Origin: Silene latifolia
Taxonomy: Eukaryota > Streptophyta > Magnoliopsida > Caryophyllales > Caryophyllaceae
DNA length: 64,000 bases
NCBI RefSeq assembly: GCF_048544455.1
Contig: NC_133537.1
Span: forward strand, 14,321,541 to 14,385,540
Reading direction: 5' to 3'
Each line of letters begins with the position of its first letter. Within the stretch, counting starts at the first letter, position 1. Both the position numbers and the translations under genes were made by a program. Shown here piece after piece: positions 44,712 through 54,920 of the stretch. Under the pieces are notes generated by a model. That model was given only the letters and a program-made list of their open reading frames with translations. It did not search any database and was not told the origin of the DNA.

Positions 44712-45441
44712 CTAGGTAGCACGGACACTTCGTTTAATTAGCCGTCCCGTGTTCGACACTGTGTCGGACACACGCCGAAACATGTCAGACACCTATAAAG
44801 CCGTGTCTAACTTTCTACTTTTATTTGGGCACGTGTCTGACGCATGTCCATGGTATTTGGGCACGTGTCCGACGCGTGTCCTTGGTATTTGGACATAATT
44901 TGGGATGAATGATGTTCTTTAGACGAAAAATGAGCTGTCGAAAGAGGTTGATTAAAATATGGGTTTAGATGAGAAATGAAAATGAGTTATAATAAAGGCC
45001 AAATTTTACCTTCTCTTATTTAAATTTAATATCAAATACTTTTACAAAAATAAAATCGAACGTTTATCACTAAAAAATATATACTCCATCCATATTACAC
45101 CAATGGTAACATTGACTTTTTCACACTTGTCGGGATACTTTTTGCAACGTGAATATCTTTCATTACACATTATTACAAATTATAAAAAATTGATATTATT
45201 CTAGCATTCATGACAATAAATCAAACAAGATCTCACATGACTATATTTTGTCTTATAAATTAAGAATAATATCGAAGATTCTCTACGACCATAAATAGTG
45301 CCAAGATTCTCAATGTTACCATTGGTGTGGTATGGAGGGAGTATTTTATTAAATTTAAATAACGTGTCCCGTGTCCTAAATTTCATGGGATGCCGTGTCA
45401 CGTGTCCGTGTCGTGTCCGTGTCCGTTTTGGTGCTACCTAG
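44712..45441. mobile_element. TIR element with CTAGGTAGCAC ends, hAT-like
   Basis: CTAGGTAGCAC at the left and GTGCTACCTAG at the right, with an imperfect 8-bp duplication GTGACAGG/GTGACATG (44704-44711 and 45442-45449). The subterminal parts are rich in repeated CACGTGTCCGACGCGTGTC-like motifs (44850-44885 and 45363-45425). It encodes no protein and carries a nested Stowaway-like MITE at 45084-45341. Confidence 0.6.
45084..45341. mobile_element. 258-bp Stowaway-like MITE (nested)
   Basis: TIRs CTCCATCCATATTACACC and the complement of GGTGTGGTATGGAGGGAG, with TA duplications on both sides. It shares the internal AAGATCTCACATGA block with the element at 45865-46122. Confidence 0.8.
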
Positions 45442-45864
45442 GTGACATGTCGTTTACAAAAGCGGGCCAGAAAGCCTATCGTTCCCGTCATTTTTGAGTT
45501 GGGCTATATTTGGCATCAAAATCTAGAGAGTAGAGACAGTGGCGGTTTAGCGGAGCTAGAACTTAATGTTAGAGGAGGTGAGAAATTTCAATGAATACAA
45601 AATACTAGTGGAATACACGAAAATAGAAAAAATATCAAAATATTTCACCAAAAATATGAATCAAAGAGTGGAAGTGAGTGTTTTTTTTTTCATTATTTAG
45701 TAGGAACGTCTAAAGAAGTGACGTTTGGTTCACTTAAACCTTGTTTGGATAGGGATTTGAAAGGCGGCAATTTCCATTGTTCCTAAATGATAAAATACGA
45801 AATTTAAAAGAGTGGGAAAATGAATCCTCCATTCCCCTACTAATCCATCCGTCACAAATATCTA

Positions 45865-46122
45865 TTCTCTCCATTCAACTCAACTTTACAAGTTTTTTTT
45901 ATCACGTTTGCCAACGCAGTTTTTACACGATAAATATCATTAGCTGCGTATTTGCAAAAATTATAAAAGTTAGATATTTTTAATGTATTCTTAAAGACGA
46001 ATCAAATAAGATCTCACATGAATATATTTTCACTTATATATCGAGAGAAAATTGAAGTTGAATGTCCGTTTGTGAATAGTGCGCAAAATAGAAAGTTGCA
46101 AAGTGGAGTTGAATGGAGGGAC
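45865..46122. mobile_element. 258-bp Stowaway-like MITE
   Basis: TIR-like TTCTCTCCATTCAACTC at the left and GAGTTGAATGGAGGGAC at the right with TA borders. It is the same length as the nested copy at 45084 and shares its internal block, so both belong to one family. Confidence 0.75.
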
Positions 46123-46412
46123 TAGTTATTTACCCTCGTGTCATCATTGCCAATTTTACAAGTCGCATCCAAAGCTTGTACGTCGCCATCTTTATGTCTG
46201 TTCTCAAATATCAGTGAGCCACTTTCCCCGATACTCCGTATTATTATTTACTATTCCTAATCTAACATCTTTTAGATCCAATGTTAGGTTTTACCAAGGA
46301 CGTGAACAAATTACCTTAATCCACAGTTTAAGAAAACTGATAAAAACCACCTACTCAGTCCTCAATTTTTTTTTTTTTTTATTTAGTTTTTAGGTCGTTG
46401 AATATTATAAAA

Positions 46413-46640
46413 CTAGTGTGATCTCCGTGCGTTGCACGCATTCTAAAATAATTGTCGAAATGTAAAATGCGTAAGGACGTTTTAACCTTTATTGTGTAAA
46501 GGGACTGTAGCTCAGTTTTAATGCTAACATATTTGCTTGACAATACTTATTACTTAGATTTTTTTCCTTTAGATAGTAGTTATTGCTAAACTAATCAACA
46601 CTTGTTGGATTACACATTTTTTTCCTTTAGATAGTAGTTA
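46413..46640 (-). mobile_element. Helitron 3' end (minus) and short remnant
   Basis: On minus a hairpin CGTGCAACGCACG, then GAGATCACA and CTAG followed by T (46412). The next Helitron starts at 46641. A 20-bp direct repeat containing CCTTTAGATAGTAGTTA lies at about 46565 and 46625. The 5' end is not certain. Confidence 0.55.
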
Positions 46641-46750
46641 CTAGTTTGGATGTCCGTGCGTTGCAACGGGGTAATTAACTTAGTAACAAAAAAATGGTTA
46701 TAAAGTCTTAATATTTACATCTTATGTCTTATCATTTATTTAGATATGAT

Positions 46751-47334
46751 TGATGGGGCATATTCTGCACCCTCTGACCAAGTCAACATATTGAGCAAGG
46801 TCAAAGATGTCCACAAGCAAGTCAACGACTTAGACAGCCTAACCGACGCAGCCTGTCGGTCTGTCTCTTGGGTCTCGGCCACGGCAACTAGCCAGCCGGG
46901 GCACAAATCTGCGAACTCATATCCAAGACCCATCGGCGGCGAGTCAACAGGGTCCGCCGGCCTGCCATAGGTCTCTCGGCCGAGGGTAGCTCAGTCTTTC
47001 CACCTGCTAGCCACTTGGCCACTACGTGACAAAAGGTGAAAGTCTACAAATACTCCTCAACCCTCATTGAGGAGAGGATCCACAATTTAACCTAAGAATC
47101 ACTATTTATCTGGTAATATCTTCCTTATCTCTCTACAATATATACTTCGCCAAGTAACAACTACTTCTCTCTCTAAGTTTACTGACTTGAGCGTCGGAGT
47201 GAGTTCGCTCGGTCCAAAGCCGAGCCCTCAGTTTGTCCACTGTTTCAGGAGACCGAAAGGAGGATTCAATCAAAGACGCCATTCTACAAGCACGGGTGGT
47301 AACAAATAACTGCTCTGGAATTACACCCGGAACA
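46751..47334 (+). mobile_element. Tat-type solo LTR
   Basis: 584 bp, TGATGGGGCATATT...CACCCGGAACA, with the 5-bp duplication ATGAT (46746-46750 and 47335-47339). It is the same family as the LTRs of the element at 53641-61195, in the opposite orientation, and is visibly closer to that element's right LTR than to its left LTR. Confidence 0.92.
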
Positions 47335-47379
47335 ATGATCAAAAGTCAAAACATCTTATTTAATAGACACAAAAGATGC

Positions 47380-50100
47380 TGGGTTAATATATAAGTTCCA
47401 AGGATGCCTCATATTTATTATCATAAGACCATCACATCTTATGTTAATCTTTCGATGTGGGACAATTCTATTCTATTATTTTTATATAATTCTACATTAT
47501 TTTTCAATGTGGGACATATAACATACTAAGAAGTACACAATTTTATATATGTACAAATTATATGAAATCTATACTCTAATGATAACATTTTTACCACGAA
47601 TCAAATTATGTTATTTTCATAATTTTCTTAACGATATTTTTTTTTGCCAAATGAAATGTAAAAATTTTTATATAAAAATTAGAAACATCACTTGAATATA
47701 ATATAGGAAATAAATATTATAATAATTAAAAGACTCTCCACTTTATTTTTTACATCAAAAAATATTACTCCCTCCAATTTCATTTATTGTTCCCCTTTCT
47801 TTTCGACATAAGAAATAAGAGAATCAATTTAGACCACACAATACACATGACCCCACATCAAATTGATTTTGGACCACACAAAGTTGTCCAAAAAAGGAAA
47901 GAGGGAACAATAAGGAAAATGGATGGAAAGGGAAAGGGGAACAATAAATGAAATTGGAGGGAGTATTTATGATACCTTTCTAAATTAATTTTTAGGATCA
48001 CCCCGCCTTATGATAATTTTCTGATGTGGGACAATTCAACTATTTATATTTAGTATATTTACCACACCTACATTATTTTTTAATGTGGGACAAATAATAC
48101 ACGAAAACGTACACCATCTTTTTTGCACCTATTTTGATATCCAACCCGATTTAATAATGAGAAAATATTATACTATCTATTTATATTCGTACGTTTTTTT
48201 TTCCATTTTTTGTCATAATTAAAATATGTACAAATGATATGATTTAAATTACATTTTTTTTCATAACACGACTTTTAAGATGTAATTGAGGGAACAATAA
48301 AATGTATAAACAAATATTTTATTTTTCTGGTGCGATTTTGATTAATGGTTAAAAATTATGATGTGTTTTAGTTACTCAAATGTAATGAGGCATAATAATT
48401 ACCTATATTTGAAAGTTAAAAAGATTTAATTCTACTATTTATCAAAGTAAAAAAGCTCATTATTGATTTCTTTGTGGATTCAAGATCTTTTTATGCAACA
48501 CTTGATTGTATTATAATTCATAAATTTTCTATTTTAGTGCAGAGATTATCATTATATATGACACATTAATAACCAATTTATGTATATTTAGCATCAGATT
48601 TTTGTCAAATGAAATATAAAGTTTTTATATCAAAATTATAAACATCACTTTTATATAATATAGAAAATGTATATATATGGGATAATTCTATTATTTATAC
48701 ATAATATATTCACCACACCTATATTATTTTTCAATGTGGGACATATAACATACTAAAAAGTACATATCTTTTATATTTATAGAATGAACTTATGGGGTGG
48801 GAGGGGACGAACAGATGGCAGCCTATTGTATTTTGTATACTTTGCTTGCCCTAGAATTTTGTATCTTTATATTAGGTTATTATATTGCCTCTCCTATATA
48901 TGTACGCTATTGTTAATTAATGAAATACACACAAATTACACAACTTCTACATATTTAACTAACTCGTGGTCGGGTTATCTAGCTCACTTCTACACAACTT
49001 CTACATATTGTATTACTCGTAATATTTTGTAATAGTTCAATGATGAACAATTGTATGTGTAATTCTAAATAATTAGTATTGCTCCTTATTGTTATAGTGT
49101 AATGAGACGATGATTGAATGAAATGTTGTTCTATTTTACCCTAAAACTTTGGGTTAATACTTAAGTTTCAAGGATGCCTCCTATTTATATTTATAGAATC
49201 ACCCTACCGTATGCTATTATTTCAATGTGAGATACATAATTTAATTATTTAGACGTATTATGTTCATCATGCCTACATTATTTTTCAATGTGAAAGATAT
49301 AACATACCAAGAAATACATGTCTCTTCTTAAAAAACCTACTATTGTATACATATTATTTTTCTTTGAAGGTAAAACCACTTAGTCTCGATCATTAGATAG
49401 AAATCTCTACATCGTACATATAATGACTCATTAACGCTCTATTACTGCATTCAGAAGACAACCATTAGTATAATCTTTAGTTTTGTACTCTGTCAGGAGA
49501 CTACCATTAGTAAAACCTTTAGTTTTGTATTTTTTTTATTTTCTTGTTCATGTTCTTAATTATTTCCCGGGTAGTTCCCAACGATTTCCACTTTATTTTT
49601 TATATCATATCGTAGATAATGATAGAAAATCTTAAGAGCTCTTTAAAACAATATTTATGAGACTCAAAAAATTTTGGGTGGATACATAAGTTCCAAATAT
49701 GCCTCCTATTTATAATCATAGGATCATATCATCTTATACTAATCTTTCGATGTTGGACAATTCTACTATTTATATGTAGTATATTCACCACACCTACTTA
49801 TTTTCCAATGTGGGACAAAACGTACTAAAAAGTACACAATTTTACGTATTAAGAAGTACACAATCTTTAATATGTGCAAATAATATGAAATTTATACTCT
49901 AATGATATCATTTTTTTACCACAAAGCTAATTATATTATTTTCATAATTTTTTTAACGATATTTTTTTACCAAATGAAATGTATAAGTTTGATATAAAAA
50001 TTGGAAATATCACTTAAATATAATTTAGGAAATATACATATTATAATAATTAAAAGATTTTTCACTTTATTTTTACATCAAAAATTATAATTTCCTAAAT
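47380..50100. repeat. Repeated AT-rich blocks with CGATGTGGGACAA motifs
   Basis: A block with GGGTTAATACxTAAGTTCCAAG, ATGCCTCxTATTTAT, TCGATGTGGGACAATTCTA, TTTTTCAATGTGGGACATAT and CATACTAAxAAGTACA occurs at about 47380-47740, 48000-48130 (partial), 48680-48780 (partial), 49148-49320 and 49675-50100. Copies are diverged and non-coding, and their order suggests serial duplication inside or between Helitrons. Confidence 0.6.
47768..47963. mobile_element. Stowaway-like MITE
   Basis: 196 bp, TIR CTCCCTCCAATTTCATTTAT and its complement, TA duplications at 47766-47767 and 47964-47965. Confidence 0.85.
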
Positions 50101-50460
50101 TGATTTTTGATGATGTGGACGCTCTAAGATCGCTCGAAAAAACTCCCTTTTATATATATATATATATAGATGAGAAGTTTAATTGGTAAACAAAACAAAA
50201 AAATGACAATCCATTTGTATTTAAATTTGTTTAACATCGCATGTGTTACATACAACATATACACGTCTTCTCTATTTTGATCTTTGAATCTAAAGTATGA
50301 TAAACGACTAATATAGATACAGTCATGCAGTACACTCTTAAGCCTCTTAGATCCCTTCTTTTTGGACCTCTCCTCCCCACCTCAACCATGTGTTTCATAT
50401 CTTTATTATTGTCAATGTCTCTTAAAACGTTTCTGACAATGAGTTTAATGTGCTCTTTAT

Positions 50461-50693
50461 TATTAGAGATATTAGTTAGTATAAGATATTAGGAAAGATA
50501 TTATTATGGGTATCATAATAATATCCTATAGAATATTAGGAATATTCTTGGATTATCCTCCAAGTCGGTTACATTATATAGTAAACCGTCTTGGAGGATA
50601 ATCCAAGAATATTCCTAATATTCTATAGGATATTATTATGATACTCATAATAATATCTTTCCTAATATCTTATACTAACTAATATCTCTAATA
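50461..50693. mobile_element. 233-bp near-perfect palindrome (hairpin MITE)
   Basis: Arms of about 108 bp (50461-50570 and 50585-50693) differ at only about two positions, around a loop of roughly 15 bp. The ends read TATTAGAG...CTCTAATA, compatible with a TA duplication. A transcript through it would make a long double-stranded RNA. Confidence 0.85.
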
Positions 50694-52140
50694 TTTTTGT
50701 TACTCAATTTCTTTTTAACTCCGTTGGGACCGTTATATCAACTCTCAATGCTCCTTTAAAAGTTTCTCCTTAAGTTTCTTCTTATACTTCTCTTATTCTA
50801 AAGAGTGCTCTTACCCTCACCTTACCCTTCTTTTCATGACCAGCCTTAAAGGATTATGTTCCACATGTACCAAGCATCGTAATTTTCTTTTCTTGTAGCT
50901 TGGTTGATTACTCTCTCCTCTCGAGGTTTGCCTATTTCACCTTCTTGTAACATGTATCACCATCATTCTAAGAGCATTATCCGCATTCTGTGGGTCTGTC
51001 CCTCGTTTTGTCAGCTCCCGCTTACTTTCTACTCCTTTAAATTGACCTTTATTCTAGACTCATTCAAAACCTTAATCACTTCAACTCGTCTTGATTTACT
51101 CTGATCTTTTCTCCTTAATCTTTTGGTGGTTTTGGTCAACTCAGTGTTAAACCCCTTGGACTCGTAGTGATTTTCTTCTATTCATTTTCATATTTGCATT
51201 GCTCTTCTTGGCCTGTTGCCAATACTCTTAAAACCTGACCTCAAACACTTGTTAACCCAATCTAATAGGCCCTTCCAGATTTCCGATGGCACAAAATGAA
51301 TGTAGCCGCCTCTTTTTGTGCTTTTGCTCTTTTGGTGTGTATTGGTTGGATTGCCCGAGATCATTTCCTTAAAAATGACGTTTGCTAATATTTTTAAAAT
51401 GTTTTTTTAATTGATCAAACCGAATAAAAAATCCAATTTGTTTTACAGTTTGAACACATAAACGCATGTCAACATATAAAGAAATGTAATTCAGAAAACA
51501 TTTATTTGTCTTACTTCTATTTATCTTTCTTCATGCTATATGGTTATTTTGAGAGATCCGTTCAAAAGCTTTATATTTTATATCTATTTACGTTCTTTTT
51601 ACTTGTTTCATGTTTTTTATTACATAGAAGAGTCGAAGATGAACTAATATGAGATATATGATATGCCCTATGATATTATTTTCCTAAACTGTAGTAGAGG
51701 TTGGACATCCCAGGAAATTTGTGCAAATCTAGATGATAGAATGATATATATAGGCAAATACGCTATTATAGCAAAATTTCAAGCGAGTGTCGAGAAATTA
51801 TTATGATGAAATAAAATGACCATGCTTGCTATCAGTGGTGGAGCTGGGGGCGGGGGCAATTGCCCCCTCCCTTCGACGGATTAAATTTTCGGATTTTTTT
51901 AGTTGAAATTTTCGAAGTTTTTTCGAGTGTAACTTATATCATTATCACTTCGCCCCCCTAAACTTAAATTCCAGCTCCGCCATTCTGATAATGATAAAAT
52001 ATACAATGAATGGATCGTGTAATGATCAATTTCAGTTTGTCATAGGAAGCAATCAGGTCATTTAACAAAATTTCTAGAATGATAGAATTGCTATGAAATT
52101 CATTTGCATTCTCGAGAGTAGTTAGTACTAAACAAAATTA
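50694..52140. other. Intergenic; a small relic repeat at 51838-51985
   Basis: No gene is seen. At 51838-51985 a GTGGTGGAGCTGGGGGCGGG / CCAGCTCCGCCATTC inverted pair brackets GGGGCAATTGCCCC, a common kind of plant TE remnant of unknown class. Confidence 0.45.
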
Positions 52141-52149
52141 AGTCACTCA

Positions 52150-52222
52150 GTGTGGACAATGGGGGCCACGAGGGCGCTTGGGAAACAAGCGTTTGCATTT
52201 GTGGAGTCGCCACCAATTTTTA
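52150..52222 (-). other. Primer-site-like flank of element II
   Basis: On minus, TTGGTGGCGACTCCAC follows the LTR end, then GCGCCCTCGTGG. It resembles a tRNA primer site. Similarity to element sequence ends near 52140. Confidence 0.45.
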
Positions 52223-53640
52223 TGGGAAATTGGAACCGTTCGAATACCTCGTGTCATGTCAAGACACAAAGTAGTGACATGAACACTAAGAACTCGTTAC
52301 CCTTAGCATTCTATGTCTAGAATGACTCTCGTGGATGCCAATGAACACGGATGTTCACAGAGATCTGGAGTAAGGGGTGAAGGTACGTATTAGGAAGCTC
52401 TTTTGATCGAACACCTAATCCCGCCCGCCTCGATAGCGACCTCTACTAATGATTAGGGAAATTGTCTATACTCGATATATCGTCGATTATATGCATGCAA
52501 TACAACATCCAAGTTTTAATCCTAGCATGTGAGATTAACTAAGTCGGTGAACAATTAATTTAATCATGCAAATGGGTCGAAGTTGGGATTTAAGGTTCAA
52601 TTACATGTGAAAACATAAAAATGATACAATAAATATAATAATGAAATTACAATAATGGAAAATTACAATAATTACATTGGGTTAAACGATTTATGTTGAA
52701 AATACCTTTAAAACGGATAATTTGGGAAAAAAGAAAGAATAAAGGAATTAACGAACAAAACAGTAGGCGATAATACGGATAATAGTTAATTATACGTAAG
52801 CTATTTAAACTAGATCAAGGCAACACGGGAGTTCAGAGACAGAAATCAACCTGGAACGGGCGCAGCAGGACTGCGCCCTTTGGAAGAGGCGCAACAGTTG
52901 CTGCGTCTGTTCCAAGGTTGAGTTCTGGCTGTGAAGCCGGAACTGCAAATCGTTAATATTCGTTAGTGAATTTAAGGATTGATTAATATATTTACTCGGA
53001 TGTAAGTGATTTAATGGATTAATTACACATGAATAAGGGTCATAAAAGCAATAAAACACAGATGAAACGGAATTAAGATGAATTATTTACATGAATGAAT
53101 GATTGATTAGTGACATAGGTGAACTAATTAGGTTAGACATAACGAATTAATGACAAACTAACGACGAATATGCGATGAACATGACAATAGACAGATGAAA
53201 ATATATCAAAAGTCGAATTCCAGAAACTCAATATGAACGAATTGAATTTCTACAACCCGGATTGAATTTAATGACGAAAACCTGCAAATATTGGATTATA
53301 AGGGATTCAAGTCGGATTTAATGATTAAATTACATGCTAATGAATGATAAATAATATACATGTGAAATTATTATGGTATGTATGTCAAAGAATTAGCAAA
53401 AACAAACGAAACAAAAAAAGAAGACGAATTACAGAGGACGAAGGAAGAAGAAAGGAAGTAGGAACTGCGGCAGCCTCATGAAGAGGCGCAGCAGACATTG
53501 CGCTCCTTCGAAGAGGCGCAACGGTCGCTGCGTCCTTTCTCGACGGTTATCTTCTGGTAATCCGTAAAAAGGGTTTTAAACGAGATTTTATAAATCGATT
53601 TTAAGAGATGTTTTCGACATAAATCTTACATTAATGATAC
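52223..53640 (-). mobile_element. Tat-like element II: LTR, distal part
   Basis: Left portion of a ~2.35-kb minus-strand LTR whose other part is 61196-62127; the element at 53641-61195 is inserted between. The minus-strand LTR ends ...TTTCCCA at 52223, and a primer-site-like TTGGTGGCGACTCCAC lies just beyond (52202-52217). It carries two palindrome modules, at 52858-52908 and 53485-53535, each with two GGCGCARC...GCTGCGTC units 30 bp apart. Confidence 0.55.
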
Positions 53641-54224
53641 TGTTCCGGGTATAATTCCAGAGCAAGTATCGTTACCACCCGTGGCTTGTAGAATAATGTC
53701 TTGGGTTGGACCCTTCGTGCTTCTATCGTCTCCCTCGGCCTTCCCTGCAACAATGAACGAACTGAGGGCTTGGCTTTGTGCCAAGCGTACCCACTCCGAC
53801 GCCCAAGTCAGTGAACTTAGAGGTATAAGTTGTATGCTAATTGGCTAGGAATGTATTGTAGAGAGATAAGAGAGATGTTACCAGATGAATAGTGTATTTA
53901 GGTTTAGTTGTGAGATCCTTTCCTCAAAGAAGGTTGAGGAGTATTTATAGGCTTTCACCTTTTGTCACGTAGTGGCCAAGTGGCCAAGTGGCTTATCAGG
54001 TGGAAAGACCGTTCTACCCTCGGCCGATGAACCTATGGCAGGCCGGCAGAGGGTCTTGGATATGAGTACGCGGGTATGTGTCCCGGCTGGCAGGTTGTCA
54101 GGCCGAGACGCTTAGCTAGCGGCGATGGGATGCATCGGCTAGAGTCTAAGTCGTTGACTTGTGGATATCTTTGACCTTGCTCAGTGTGTTGACTTTGGTC
54201 AGCGGTGCAGAATATGCCCCATCA
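53641..54224 (-). repeat. 3' LTR of the Tat element
   Basis: 584 bp; on + TGTTCCGGGTATAATT...GCCCCATCA. It has many differences from the partner at 60597-61195. Confidence 0.92.
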
Positions 54225-54240
54225 ATTTGCCCCCAGCGTA
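54225..54240 (-). other. Polypurine tract of the Tat element
   Basis: On minus TACGCTGGGGGCAAAT directly before the LTR start. Confidence 0.8.
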
Positions 54241-54719
54241 GTCTATGCCGTGGTATGGGCTCCGATGTATGCTGAGCATATATTCTGCACAAACTTCCGC
54301 AAATTTCCTGTATCGGTGTCTTCTTGTGTACCGGCGTGGCTCTTGTTAGGCCGCACCATATACCATATCCCCCCTCCACATGGATGCGTAAAGGGTATCC
54401 GATGTGGAAAAGGAACATGACGCTGGCCGAGACCAGGGCTGAGAGTGCCGGTTGACTTTGATTGCCCCCGGCCGGTGCTCCATGACTTGGTTGATCGGTA
54501 GCCGGCGGAGAGTAGATACCCAGGAATTTGCTTGAAATGAACAGTCGCAGAGATGTGAATAGGCTTGTTGAAGACGCTTGGTCACTGTTGCATTGATTGA
54601 CATTCAACTGTTGCGACGATTGACATTCCGCGGTTGCATGCTTGACACGTGTGTGTTCGCTGATTGGTTGACACTTCATGGGCTGTGCCCTGATTGGTCC
54701 TTCTTCATGGGCTTTTCTC

Positions 54720-54728
54720 TATAAATAG
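54720..54728 (+). promoter_or_regulatory. TATA box of the antisense gene
   Basis: TATAAATAG in the context TTTTCTCTATAAATAGGGAAG, 193 bp before the ATG at 54921. It is followed by a pyrimidine-rich leader (54770-54860) typical of plant 5' UTRs. It implies that the + strand gene is transcribed from inside the element, against gag-pol. Confidence 0.7.
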
Positions 54729-54920
54729 GGAAGTTATTCCGTGATTTTGGCCTCCATTTTATTTTCGAAAATTTTTCTCTAAAATCTTCATCTCTCCAAA
54801 CTTTCAAGGGTTTTCTTCTTCTTGATCTTCGGAGTTTTTGACCCGGCGAGTGTTTTTCTTTAAGGTAAACAAGCGAACTTTTATTTTTTTTTTTTTTTTT
54901 GTTAGTAATTTGTTGTGAAC

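Larger units (their letters stand above)
46641..50170 (-). mobile_element. Helitron, both ends visible, with nested insertions
   Basis: The minus-strand 5' end TCTATATATATATATATA lies at 50170. The 3' end is a hairpin with CCCGTTGC...CGCACGG, then ACATCCAAA and CTAG (46641-46644). The bases outside are A (5') and T (3') on the minus strand, as expected for insertion between A and T. It encodes no Rep/Helicase, so it is non-autonomous. It holds a Tat solo LTR (46751-47334), a Stowaway (47768-47963) and repeated AT-rich blocks. Pairing of these two ends is inferred; several Helitron copies could be stacked here. Confidence 0.55.
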
